Made by a program: the position numbers and the translations under genes. 64,000 bases of DNA from Coniochaeta sp. PMI_546 (lineage: Eukaryota; Ascomycota; Sordariomycetes; Coniochaetales; Coniochaetaceae). Of the stretch, positions 11,501-27,807 are shown one piece after another. The stretch covers positions 1 through 64,000 of the forward strand of contig MU271153.1 in assembly GCA_021432605.1 (NCBI GenBank), written 5' to 3'. The notes under the pieces are model-generated. The model was not told where the DNA came from, ran no database searches, and was given only the letters and a program-made list of their open reading frames with translations. Numbering within the stretch: position 1 is the first letter of the stretch; each line of letters begins with the position of its first letter.

Positions 11501-13040
11501 ACGAAAAACGCCGTAGATAAACTAACGTACTTTTTGATTATCTAGATCGTTAAAATAACGAAAGAAAACCGATTACGTAACGAAGAATAAATCTTTATCG
11601 TCGGGAATTTACGAAGGTTAGACGAAATAGAAACGAAGCCGGATAAAAAGAAAACTTACCGTATTATATATAACGATCGAATACTTTATTTTAATAAACG
11701 TATAACGGTCGTAACGAAAAAAGGTCGAACTTAAAATAAATTAGTAAGATATCGAACGAAATTATACCGGGGATACGGCGATATATTAAGGTCTTAAATA
11801 TATTTAAAACCGCCTTTAACGTAAGGTAAATAAAAGCCGTTAAGATATCGGGACGAACCCGATATAAAAAATATTAAAAGAAAAGGAATTAATATATCGT
11901 CGCGGCGAAATCGAAACGCGAACTTATTAATAAAAATTATATAAAGAATTATAATTTCAAAACGAAAAGGATACGACTTTTAATAAAATCGAAACGATAA
12001 AAGTACGAAGGTAAAAAACTATTAAAAAAAAAAAAAGTTAATAAGTTACCGAAACGAAATCGAAACGACCGCGGTAAGCCCCGGTAAAAATTAAAACGGA
12101 AAATATAAATAAGATAATTAACGGGGCCGGCTTACGATTTAACCGGAAATCCGGGCGAAAACGAGCCGAAATTATAAACCGAAATTATATAACGTAACTT
12201 TAAAAACTACGTAACGAAAACGCGTAAAAAGATAAACAAATTACGTATTGAATTAAAATATAGAATTAAAAGAATATAGATATTTAACTTATAAACGCGT
12301 ATAAAGTTTAAAATTACGTAAAAACGTAAGGAAAGGAAAATATACGTACGAATAAAGTTAGTTAATAGAGAAGAAAAGAAAGAAAGAATTACGAAAGTTT
12401 AAACCTAATAATTAAATAAATACGGGCCGCCCGGGGAAAGTACGTACTTTAATACGATCTAATACGCCTATTAATACGAAAAAAGAACGAAAAAAACGCG
12501 AAAGAAGGAAATCGGTAAGAAGCCGAAACGATAAGAAGGAAACCAACGCGAGGCCGGAACGAGAAGGGGAAGTCGGCGCGAGGCCGATACGACGAATATT
12601 AGTTAGAATACCTCCTTTCAAAACTAAACGTATTCGGGCTGACGCCGACTAAAAGTCGACTCGGTAGGAAAAAGGATAACGGAAAAATAAGGAAACGGAA
12701 CGACGTCGTTACGAAAGGGAATATAGGAAGCGAAATAAGGGAGAATATTATATAAAAGTAAGACGAGGGGAAAACGACGCCGAAATAAAGACTACCGAAC
12801 GGTTTTAGGAGGTAGCCGAACCGGGGGCGGGGCGAAGCCGAAAGACCTAATTCCTTACCTACCGTAAATTGGGGGAAGATCCCGAATTAGGTATTCGACG
12901 ATAAAGAATTAGATTTAGGTAAACGTTCAAGGTTTTTACCCGATTCGAAACGGCTTCGCTTCGAATACGGTTTCCTTTCGGAACGAACGAAGATATATAA
13001 TATAGTCTTAGCTACCGTTAACTAATAATAATAATAATAA
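8549..13040 (+). mobile_element. 5'-truncated LINE copy B with reverse transcriptase
   Basis: This 4.5-kb insertion starts just before the RT domain and ends in (TAA)n at about 13022-13040. The first ~130 bp (8560-8690) are much less mutated than the rest. Past the RT region the copy shows an LRTG-like motif near 10250-10300, the ORF2 stop at 10589-10591, and then the same 2.4-kb distal segment as copy A, with the antisense ORF and its splice signals largely destroyed (the GTAAGT donor region of A reads AATAAAT here). The 13-bp duplication confirms it as a separate insertion into the older minus-strand element. Confidence 0.85.
8600..10591 (+). pseudogene. Tad1-type LINE reverse transcriptase (ORF2), RIP-inactivated
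   Basis: RT motifs are readable in order: PGLDGIPN at 8648-8671, LDVLGTFDR at about 9034-9060 (motif A), a GG-L-GLLLSP motif B near 9200-9235, and GGFINDI at 9301-9321, where the first Asp of the FADD-type catalytic motif is Asn. The PGLDG and motif A segments are in different frames, so at least one indel lies between them. Many TAA/TAG stops follow. RT of this type makes cDNA from LINE RNA at a nicked target site. This copy is certainly not functional. Confidence 0.8.
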
Positions 13041-13053
13041 CTTATATTATTTC
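13041..13053. repeat. Target-site duplication, right of LINE copy B
   Basis: Exact repeat of 8536-8548. Confidence 0.82.
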
Positions 13054-13774
13054 AATTTTAAGATTTTTATAACTTTATAAAAGAATAATAATTTATTCTT
13101 CGAACGTTTCCTAATCGGTATCGTCGAAATTTTCGTTTAAATATTATTAATTTTAAACCTAACGATTTTATCGGGATTAATAATTAGATTATAACTAATT
13201 AATAGTTTTAAAAATATAACTTTTTTCAGTACGATATTTATATTTAATTCTTTTAAATCCCCGTTTAAATATATAAAACTAATCTTAATATTATTAAACG
13301 ATATAATTAAATTTTAATTTAAGGATATTTTTAATCTTAATTTTAATATTACGAAAAAAATCGGAATCCGAATCGTTTCGTTTATAAATCGATCGTTAAA
13401 ACCTTTGAATTTCCTTTTAAACTTTAATATAAGTTTTAAAGGTTTTACGTTTTTCTTCGGCGTACCCGAATTTTTTAATTATAATTTCGGATATTAGATT
13501 TAGAACGATCGAAATAGTTATAATAGCCGGAAAAGCCGGATCGGTTATTTCTTTACCGTATTTTAAAAGTTTCGTTAATAAGATATTAATTTCGTTATTA
13601 TTTTATAACTCGTCGGCGTCTAATACCGGAATACGAGAATTATTTTAATTAGATTCTCGGCCCCGAATCAGTTATTTACCGCGAATTATTTTATCGCGGG
13701 TTAAACGGGTACCGTTTCGGCCCGTTATCGTATCTTTTAAATAGTTTAATTAGGAAGAAAAATTAAAAATATAA
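13054..13774. repeat. RIP-mutated repeat, probably the 5' continuation of the minus-strand LINE
   Basis: Its continuity with the sequence left of 8536 is implied by the copy B duplication. There is no readable frame or motif. It ends where the inverted-repeat structure begins. Confidence 0.4.
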
Positions 13775-14060
13775 AAAGAATTTTTAATTAAAATTAAATA
13801 AGAGAATACGTAATATAGTTATATAATATAAGTAAATCTAATCTAATCTAATTTATAAAGCCTTATATTATATAAACTAATTTTTAAAGAAAAGAAAGGA
13901 AAAGAATTTTAAGATCGGGATATTTAAAACTCTTTTTCAAACTAATTAGAAATAGGGTTTAAAATCAAATACGAATCGGGTACGTTTTAATACCGAAACG
14001 GCTTAGGTTAAGCGATACCGTTTATAAAAATCTTATTCTAGTTTTATAAACCTCGTTATA
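13775..14060 (+). repeat. Left arm of a ~286-bp inverted repeat
   Basis: The arm reads from TTTTTAATTAAAATTAAATA to CCTCGTTATA. Its reverse complement is found, diverged, at 14881-15165. The inner ~115 bp recur a third time in direct orientation at about 15160-15272. LINE copy C abuts the inner end exactly at 14061. It could be the terminal inverted repeat of a DNA transposon or a foldback element. No transposase is recognisable. Confidence 0.7.
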
Positions 14061-14825
14061 GAAAATATAAATATTTAACTTATAAACGTACGTAAGGTTT
14101 AGAATAATATAAAAACGTAAAGAAAAGAAAGTATACGTATGAATAGAATTAGTTAATAAAAAAGAAAAAAAAGAATTACGAAGATTTAAACTAAATAATT
14201 AAATAGGTATAAACCGTTTAGGAAAATATATTTTTAACGCGATTTAATACGTTTATTAACGCGAGAAAGGTATAAGGAAAACGTAAAAATAGAAAATCGA
14301 TACGAAATTAAAACGATAAAAGAAAACCGACGCGAAACTGGAACGAAAAAGGGAAATCGGTACGAAACCGGTACGATAAATACTGGTTAATATATTTTTT
14401 CTAAAGATTAAATAAATATAAATCGATACCGATTAAAAATCGACCCGATAAAAAGAAAAATAACGAAAAGTTAAGAAGATAAAACGACGACGATACGAAA
14501 AAGAATAAAAAACGCGAGATAAAGAAAACTATTACGTATAAATAGGACGAAATAAAAACGATATCGTAACGGAAATAATTAAACGCCCCCGGAAAATAGC
14601 CGGACCGGGAACGGGACGAGGCCGAAAGATTTAGTTCCTTATTTACCGTAAATCGGGAGAAAATCCCAAATTAAATATTCGATAATAAATAATTAGATTT
14701 AGGTAAACGTTAAAAGTTTTTACCCGATTCGAAACGGTTTCGTTTAGAATACGGTTTCTTTTCGGAACGAACGAAAGTATATAATATAATCTTAGTTACC
14801 GTTTATTAATAATAATAATAATAAT
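14061..14825 (+). mobile_element. 5'-truncated LINE copy C, 3' end only
   Basis: About 765 bp matching the last part of copies A (from about 4655) and B (from about 12268), including the tandem GC-rich units, the region of the 3' hairpin and a (TAA)n tail at about 14806-14825. It has no coding content. No clear target-site duplication was found: what follows the tail does not match the sequence before 14061. Confidence 0.78.
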
Positions 14826-14880
14826 ACGCGGTAAAAACCGTCTTATAGCCGAAAATAATTATTATGGAAAAAGGAATAAT

Positions 14881-15165
14881 TATAACGAGGTTTATAAAAC
14901 AGGGGTAAGATTTTCGTAAATAATATCGTTTAATCTAAACCGTTTTGATAATAAAACGTACCCGATTCGTATTTAATTCTAAACCTTATTTTTAATTAGT
15001 TTAAAAGGGAGTTTTAAATACCCCGATCTTAGAGTTCTTTTCCTTTCCTTTTTTTAAAAATTAGTTTATATAATATAAGGCCTTATAAACTAAATTAGTT
15101 AGATTTACCTATATTATATAACTATATCACGTATTTTCTTACCTAGTTTTAATTACAAACTCTTT
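14881..15165 (-). repeat. Right arm of the inverted repeat
   Basis: Reverse-complement match of 13775-14060: the arm starts TATAACGAGG-TTTATAAAAC and ends near GTTTTAATTA. Between copy C and this arm lie 55 bp that match neither. Confidence 0.7.
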
Positions 15166-15272
15166 TTATACGGGATTTAAAATCAAATACGTTTTAATAC
15201 CGAAACGGTTTAAGCTTAACGACGCCGTTTACGAGAGTTTTACCTTTATTTTATAAGTCTCGTTATAAAATA
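15160..15272 (+). repeat. Third, direct copy of the inner inverted-repeat unit
   Basis: The stretch from GGGATTTAAAATCAAATACG through CTCGTTATA parallels 13945-14060 in the same orientation, with a small deletion after CAAATACG. Confidence 0.65.
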
Positions 15273-15450
15273 TAATTAACGGTATAATAAAAAACTTTTT
15301 TAAAAACGTTTCTAAGACTTTTCTAGTTTATTTATAAAGGATATAAAATATAATAATAGTGTTAGTAATAAGATTAATAATAATTATTTAAGTAAGAGAA
15401 TATCTAAAACGTAGTTAAAATAACTAATTAAAACGTTATTATTAAGGTAG

Positions 15451-16147
15451 CCTTTATAATGTTACGCCTTATTACGCCCGCCATTAGGCCCTAGGGCTTA
15501 GGGGATACTAACCGTAGTGAGTTAACTAATGGAAGCTATCTATCGTCGACTTGAACGGAAGGACTTCAACCTATGAGACGTGGGGACAGGTGAGACCGGG
15601 CCGTACTAACCGGAGACCGCTCAGGCGCAGACAGGCTTCTCGGACACCCTCAGCGCTCTTATGTTGCGTGGTGTGGCGGACGAAGCGGCAGTCGTCATCG
15701 TTGAAGGTTGCAGAACCGGCATCGAACCTGGCTCTGCGTGTGGTGTCTAAAGACGCCAGAATACCGAGGGTGATGGGGAAGCCAAGAGAAGACGTCTGTG
15801 CTTCTGGCTAGCAAATATTTCCTGTACTTCTGACGTGGTTCCATCTGTTTGAGGAAGAGCGAAGCGAACACTTTCAGTATGTGTCTGATGGGAACCGAAT
15901 ACATTGCGTCACGGATAGAGGGGCGAGTCTGATCCAACTCCACTTCTGCAGGTCTCTTTGCCTTGGCAGTTCCTTACCTTTTCTTGAAGGAATATTACAG
16001 CTGCCCCTATTACGCTCGCTGTCGAGTTACTCGACATCTAAGATGCTCAATGCAGTATTTTCTTCTTCTTGATTTTGTCGAGGCCCTGGAATTTTTGTCT
16101 GAATTGTCGAGCCGAGTGCATGACATCGCTGGTTTGCTGAGCAAGGA
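15451..16147. other. Transition zone without a supported gene
   Basis: Normal composition resumes near 15470. Short open frames exist on both strands, but none shows a recognisable family or a convincing splice structure. The 3' part is the upstream region of the transporter gene. Confidence 0.6.
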
Positions 16148-18558
16148 ATGGCAGTCGAAATCGTCATAGATAATGGACAGATAAGGGAATGGCAATCCAT
16201 CGTCACCCTTGTAGTCTTCGTCCTGACTAGTAAGTTACGGTTTATATGGATAGTTATCATGTATAACATTGTCACCTCCATCATCCAGGTCGTTAACTCC
16301 AGAGCTCTGCGTCAGATATCATAGTCCTTTTTCCCTTCAATATTCCCATCTATATTCCACAGCCCTTCTGGGATGCCATTTTGGATACACTGGGTGCTTT
16401 GCGAATAATACCACCAAGGCGAATCCGCAGACAAGATGGCTCACCCTGCTCGGAAAACAGCGACAAGGACAACAATGATAGCAAGGTCAAGCCGTGGGTG
16501 CTCCTCAGCTTTCCCATGAACTTTGTGACTGCACCCCTTATAGGTGATCTTTTCTTACTAGCCATCCTTGCGATTGGCCGGGAGGAGGTAAAGGGTGGTA
16601 CTATTGGATCCGACAATATCAGCCCGATCGATATCATGGGGTTCTTCATCACTTTGGCCTACATTGCCATCTCCATCGACGCATCCGGTCTCGTCAGGTA
16701 CCTTGCCTTCAGGGTACTGCAGAAAGGTGGAAAGGTTGGCCACAAGCTGTTCTTCTACCTCTATGCTTTCTTCTTCGTCCTCGGGAGTCTAATCGGCAAC
16801 GATCCTATTATCCTATCTGGTACAGCTTTTCTTGCCTACATGACACACGTATCGAGCAACATCGTCCATCCAAGAGCTTGGATTTTCACACAGTTCGCTG
16901 TGGCCAACATTGCTTCGGCCGTTCTAGTTTCCTCCAACCCCGCCAATCTCGTTCTTGCAGGCGCCTTCGGGGTCAGGTTCATCGAGTACACGGCAAACAT
17001 CATAGTCCCTATCGTGGTCACAGTAATCATTTTATTCCCGTTTCTCTTATACGTTGTTTTTGCCGATGAGTCGCTCATCCCGCCCGCTATCACGATGCAC
17101 GAGCTTTCAGAGGAAGCGAAGGCCAAGAAGCCTGTGAACCCCAACATTCCCAATGCCCGAGGGATAGCTGGGGAGGAAGAGGCGCGGTCTCCGGGCAACG
17201 GGTGTGGGAACACTCTGTCTCTTGAAGAGATAATGAATCCATTCCTGGATAAAGGGGGGGCGGCGTTTGGAGCCGTCATCATGGCTGCGACGCTCATCAC
17301 AGTTCTGGCCATCAACGCCGCTTCGCAGAGCGATAACGAACACCCTGTTTCTTATGTGACTGTTCCAGCTGCCTTCATCATGCTCTGCTGGGACCTCGGC
17401 TTCGGATGGTACCATCGACACGAGACTCGTGAGATTGCTCGCAGGGGTCGTGAGGAGGTCGAACACGCCCGAGCCTGGCGCTTGACGAAGGAGGAGGCAG
17501 AATTGGAGGGAGATTCTAGCAACCGTTCTCGGGGTGCCGCTCAGAACACGGATAGCGAATCCACGTGCAAGAAGTCGTATAGCCCCGGCCTGTTGGAAGC
17601 CGAGGCCAATAAGCAAAAAGCAACAGAGACCGACAAAGCAGGCGATGGAGCTCGTCACATTTATCCCACGGCTAAATTTTCCCAGGAAACTCTCGAACAC
17701 CCTTTTCCAACGGCGTTACCGAAGCATCGTTCTACGTGGTCCTCCCCTGGTATCGTGAGTGCACTACAAGAGAGACAAGGGTCCGTTCAGGACGAAATAC
17801 CTACCGGAGCATCCCCACGAGAAGGTTTTGAAGCACCGGCGATCAGTGAGGTGTATGGGAAGCGGCGTCCGAAAGCAACCCTGGTGTCACTTGTCTCAGA
17901 TGCCTACAGATGGTCTCAGGAGACGTTTCCCACTGCCACTGCCGTGATGGCCCACCTGCCGTTTGCACTGGTGCCTTTCGCTTTTGCTATGTTTGTTCTC
18001 GTGCAGGCCCTCGTCACCAAGGGTTGGGTAGATGTCTTCGCTTACGGGTGGGATCATTGGGTGCAGAAGACAGGAACAGTCGGTAGCATTGGCGGCATGG
18101 CTTTTCTTTCCGTAATTCTGTGCAACGTGAGTCGTGAATTGTGCAGTGATGCCAGTTATGACCTGACTGACTTGTTCAATGGCGTCCAGTTCTCGGGAAC
18201 GAACATCGGCACCACAATCCTTCTCTCCCGTGTCATCCAGACATGGGTGCGAATACGCGAGGCTGGCGGGGCTTCCATCACTAACCGCACCTTCTGGGCT
18301 ACAGTTTACGCCATGGCTATTGGTGTCAATTATGGTGCTTTCAGTACAGCATTTAGCGCCTCATTGGCAGGGCTGCTCTGGCGGGATATCCTCGCTAGGA
18401 AGCATATCCATGTGCGGCGGCTCGAGTTTGCCCGCGTCAATCTTCCGATCATTGCCATATCCATGGCGGTCGGCTGTGCTGTCTTAGTAGGCGAAGTATA
18501 CATCACGAGAGACAATTTGGAGTACAAGCCGTTGTGGGATATTGGGAATTCTATATGA
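16148..18558 (+). CDS. ArsB/NhaD-type anion transporter (citrate-transporter-like domain)
   Basis: Exons 16148..16229, 16316..18126 and 18190..18558 give 753 residues. The short first exon starts with ATG and encodes MAVEIVIDNGQ. Its donor is GTAAGT and the join (T-N-I-I-V-L-F-P) continues a membrane segment. The second intron, 63 bp and in frame, lies at 18127..18189 (GTGAGT to CCAG). Removing it restores LCN-FSGTNIGTTILLSRV, the conserved GTN loop of this superfamily. A second half-site motif is the GNDPIILSGTAFLAY region near residue 170. Hydrophobic segments fill both ends, and a long hydrophilic Glu/Ser-rich loop (about residues 270-500) lies between the two repeats. Proteins of this superfamily move arsenite, citrate or other anions across membranes. 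The substrate here cannot be told. It lies upstream of AROM on the same strand, next to the repeat block. Confidence 0.85.
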
Positions 18559-25259
<6,701 letters not shown>

Positions 25260-27356
25260 TTAGTGGCCTCCACGTCTCCTATGCCTGCCACTGAACTCAA
25301 CCTCAGGGTGGCACACACGATAGTGTCGTGTGAGGGCATCGGCGCGGCTGAACGTCTTCTCGTCGGTGCAGAGATTGCAACGCACCTTTTGCTTCCGCGC
25401 ATTGTGTATAGTGTCTTCGTGACGTGTGAGGTCGTATGGTCTCGAGAAAATAGTATTGCATGGTTTCCCGGTGCTTGGATTGATACGGTCGCACCGGTGT
25501 GGACCAGCTTGACTGTTCAGGAGGCTTGATGTCATGCCATCTCCTGCTGAATCCGGCCTCCGCGGTCCGCTAAGTCCATGTGCCTGCCTGTGTCCCTCGC
25601 GTTTGTGCTTCTGTAGGAGCGCCGGGGTCTCGAATCTCAGCGCGCAACCATGGTAGGTACAGGTGTAGGTTCCGCCCTCTGCACCGGTGGCGGAAGGTCG
25701 CTCCATGGTATTGTCGGCACTTGAAGAATCGGAATTAACAGAATCAGCAGAACTGACATGTGAAGGTGCCATTGAGCTGTTGCTCATTGGTGTATGTCCA
25801 TTCTGCTGGCTCTGCTGGGGAGTGAAGTGGTATTGGTGAGGGACCTGTATGTTCGACGGTAGCTGTGACGGAGCAAAGTTGCCAAAGGAGGTCGCGTCTA
25901 GACGCAGGCTTTCAAACGATTGTGGCGTTTGAGAAAGACCCTTCATGTGGCTCGAGCCGAATTGAGTAGGTCCCTGCTGTGGGAATAGCGGGAAGTCGGC
26001 CTCGCCCTCCGGGGCGTGATATTCCAGGACTGCATCCTTGGGAGATATGGTCTGAGGCGTGCCGATACTCGTGCTGCGTGCTAGTTGTTGCTGTACGGCT
26101 TGAGCATCCTGCGCTGCTTTCCTTTGCTCCCGCATTTGCTGCACTGAGCTGAAGACGACATGCGGGGACGGCATAGTCGATGAGAAATCTTGGACAGGTG
26201 CAGGCGCCAGGGGCGAACCATGCTGGAACGGGGACCTATCTCGTGAAGGAGCCGACACCGGGGAGTGCACAGCGCTAAGGTGTTGGCTGTTCGCGGCTTG
26301 CAACCTTTGCGCAAAAACCTCGTTGCTCGGCGAGACCCCCATCTGGTTTGGCGGAGCCGAGGTTATTGTGAAGTTCGGGTTGAACAGTTCGTCGCTGTAT
26401 ATGTCGGTCATTGTGCGGTCAAGCTTGGGAACCGCGGTGAAAGCTGCATCGCAAGATGGAGGTGAGTAAGTGGTCTCGAACAAGTAATCGTCTGGAATTT
26501 CTGAGAGCTCACCAATCTTTCGCCTCCTCTCGGATTCGTCAGGCTCCCCCGATGGCGTAAGGGGTGAGTCACTCGTGACCGAACTCGCCACCGACACCGG
26601 CCTGGACCTATTGCTATGAGACGCAGGAAAGTCGGGCGGTGGTAATAGGCCCCGATCGGTCTTGTGTCTGCTCTGAGAAGCCATGGCGCTGGTCGAGAAT
26701 GCTTGGTTTGCCGCGTCAGCCGAGGCGTAGTTTGGATAGTTTGCGTAAAATGTTTCCTGTCCTTGAAACCCCTTGGATGCCAGCTGGTAGTTGAACTCAT
26801 CGGCATTGGGTAGGCCGTGGAAATGGTCGCCCACGGAATCGGCCACAGCTATGTGAGGATTTGATGTGTTGTGTGAGTATGGCGAGGCAGGCCCTGCTGA
26901 ACCCAAGGACGATAGAGAGGATTCTCTGTGATGCGACGAGAAACGGGCAGCTGACCTAGGAGTCAACTGTCCTGACGGAAGCCACGAGTCTGTGTGCATA
27001 AGGTCCGCGTTTGCGAACAAAGGAGCGTCACTCGATAAGTCAAAGAAGGCAGACTGTTGCGCCTCCCTGGGAACTGCGATAGTAGGTATGCTGTCGAACC
27101 CAGATGGTGGCTCCTGGGTGCTCGAGTACTGTGACAGAAGTGACTGCGTCGATACTGGCGACGATGAAAGGCTATGGATTGTTGGATCCACCTCCAGGTC
27201 GATATCAGCGTCGCTGACGGCAAATGCAGACGTTTGCTGGGCCGTGTCGTAGAAGCGGTTGTTGGCTCGTGGCTTCGGCTGGAGGAAGTTCTGTAGTTGG
27301 TGTTGCTGCTGTTGTTGGGTAGGAATGGGCGGACGATAGTTTTCAGTCAGTAACAT
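25260..27356 (-). CDS. Rpn4-like C2H2 zinc-finger transcription factor
   Basis: A single exon of 698 residues starting at the ATG 27356-27354. The N-terminal ~540 residues are low-complexity (Gln run at about 15-22, many Ser/Pro/Gln), as in activation regions. Near the C-terminus are three zinc-finger-like units: CTYHGC...H...H at about 563, the long-spaced unit beginning HRCDRINPSTGKPC at about 615, and a unit with CNLCTDEKTFSRADALTRH at about 650. The stretch NTIFSRPYDLTRHEDTIHN between them is the signature of fungal Rpn4-type factors, which activate proteasome subunit genes. A basic tail (RHRRRGGH) ends the protein. Family identity comes from recalled sequence. The targets in this organism are unknown. 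A 4.3-kb gene-free region lies upstream of it. Confidence 0.82.
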   Translation of the reverse strand: MLLTENYRPPIPTQQQQQHQLQNFLQPKPRANNRFYDTAQQTSAFAVSDADIDLEVDPTIHSLSSSPVSTQSLLSQYSSTQEPPSGFDSIPTIAVPREAQQSAFFDLSSDAPLFANADLMHTDSWLPSGQLTPRSAARFSSHHRESSLSSLGSAGPASPYSHNTSNPHIAVADSVGDHFHGLPNADEFNYQLASKGFQGQETFYANYPNYASADAANQAFSTSAMASQSRHKTDRGLLPPPDFPASHSNRSRPVSVASSVTSDSPLTPSGEPDESERRRKIGELSEIPDDYLFETTYSPPSCDAAFTAVPKLDRTMTDIYSDELFNPNFTITSAPPNQMGVSPSNEVFAQRLQAANSQHLSAVHSPVSAPSRDRSPFQHGSPLAPAPVQDFSSTMPSPHVVFSSVQQMREQRKAAQDAQAVQQQLARSTSIGTPQTISPKDAVLEYHAPEGEADFPLFPQQGPTQFGSSHMKGLSQTPQSFESLRLDATSFGNFAPSQLPSNIQVPHQYHFTPQQSQQNGHTPMSNSSMAPSHVSSADSVNSDSSSADNTMERPSATGAEGGTYTCTYHGCALRFETPALLQKHKREGHRQAHGLSGPRRPDSAGDGMTSSLLNSQAGPHRCDRINPSTGKPCNTIFSRPYDLTRHEDTIHNARKQKVRCNLCTDEKTFSRADALTRHYRVCHPEVEFSGRHRRRGGH

Positions 27357-27797
27357 TCTTGTATGAAGATGTCGAGGCTAGGTGTGATGTTTTGCTTTAT
27401 GTTGGATGTAACGGATCAGAGAGAAGGTTTTTTTGCCACTGTAGGCGAAGGGCAGCAGTCGCGAAGGCCGTGTACTTATAAAGAACAGGAGACGCAAATG
27501 TGACTCCCTGGTCCCCGATGGTGGGCAGTGTGGGGTGAAGACTTTAACAATGGCGTAACGGACCCAGGGGACCCCGGTTGTTGCAGGGATGGCTGCAGCA
27601 AAGGCTTGGCTGCTTGGAAGGGATCCTTGGGCTTGAGTGGAAACCCCGAGAACAGCCGGATTTCTTCCACACCTGGATCACCAAGCAGAAATGGTAGCGC
27701 AGTCAGGGTAGTGTACACTACCTTACATTTGTGCCGAGGTCGCCAGACATCTTTCTGTGTTGTTCACAGATACCCAGCCGGACACCGTATTTACGTA

Positions 27798-27807
27798 TAC
27801 ACGTGTA
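27798..27807. promoter_or_regulatory. TACACGTGTA palindrome (CACGTG core), first of three
   Basis: A perfect 10-bp palindrome with an E-box core, about 440 bp upstream of the Rpn4-like start codon. It recurs at 30097-30106 and 30502-30511. CACGTG is bound by bHLH factors in fungi; function here is inferred. Confidence 0.4.

Larger units (their letters stand above)
1..15450. repeat. RIP-mutated, AT-rich repeat block
   Basis: The block is dominated by TA-rich sequence in which CA and TG dinucleotides are almost missing over long stretches, while CG stays common. That is the expected outcome of RIP, which changes CpA to TpA on both strands of duplicated DNA in Pezizomycotina. Reading frames are broken throughout, and the recognisable content is LINE-type retrotransposon sequence, described in separate entries. 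CA and TG return abruptly near 15470, where ordinary single-copy sequence begins. RIP is inferred from composition and from comparing copies. No dinucleotide statistic was computed. Confidence 0.93.

Noticed and set aside
15551-15943. Overlapping short open frames just right of the repeat block
   Set aside because: Neither strand shows a recognisable domain, and the frames overlap each other. The region is better read as transition sequence.
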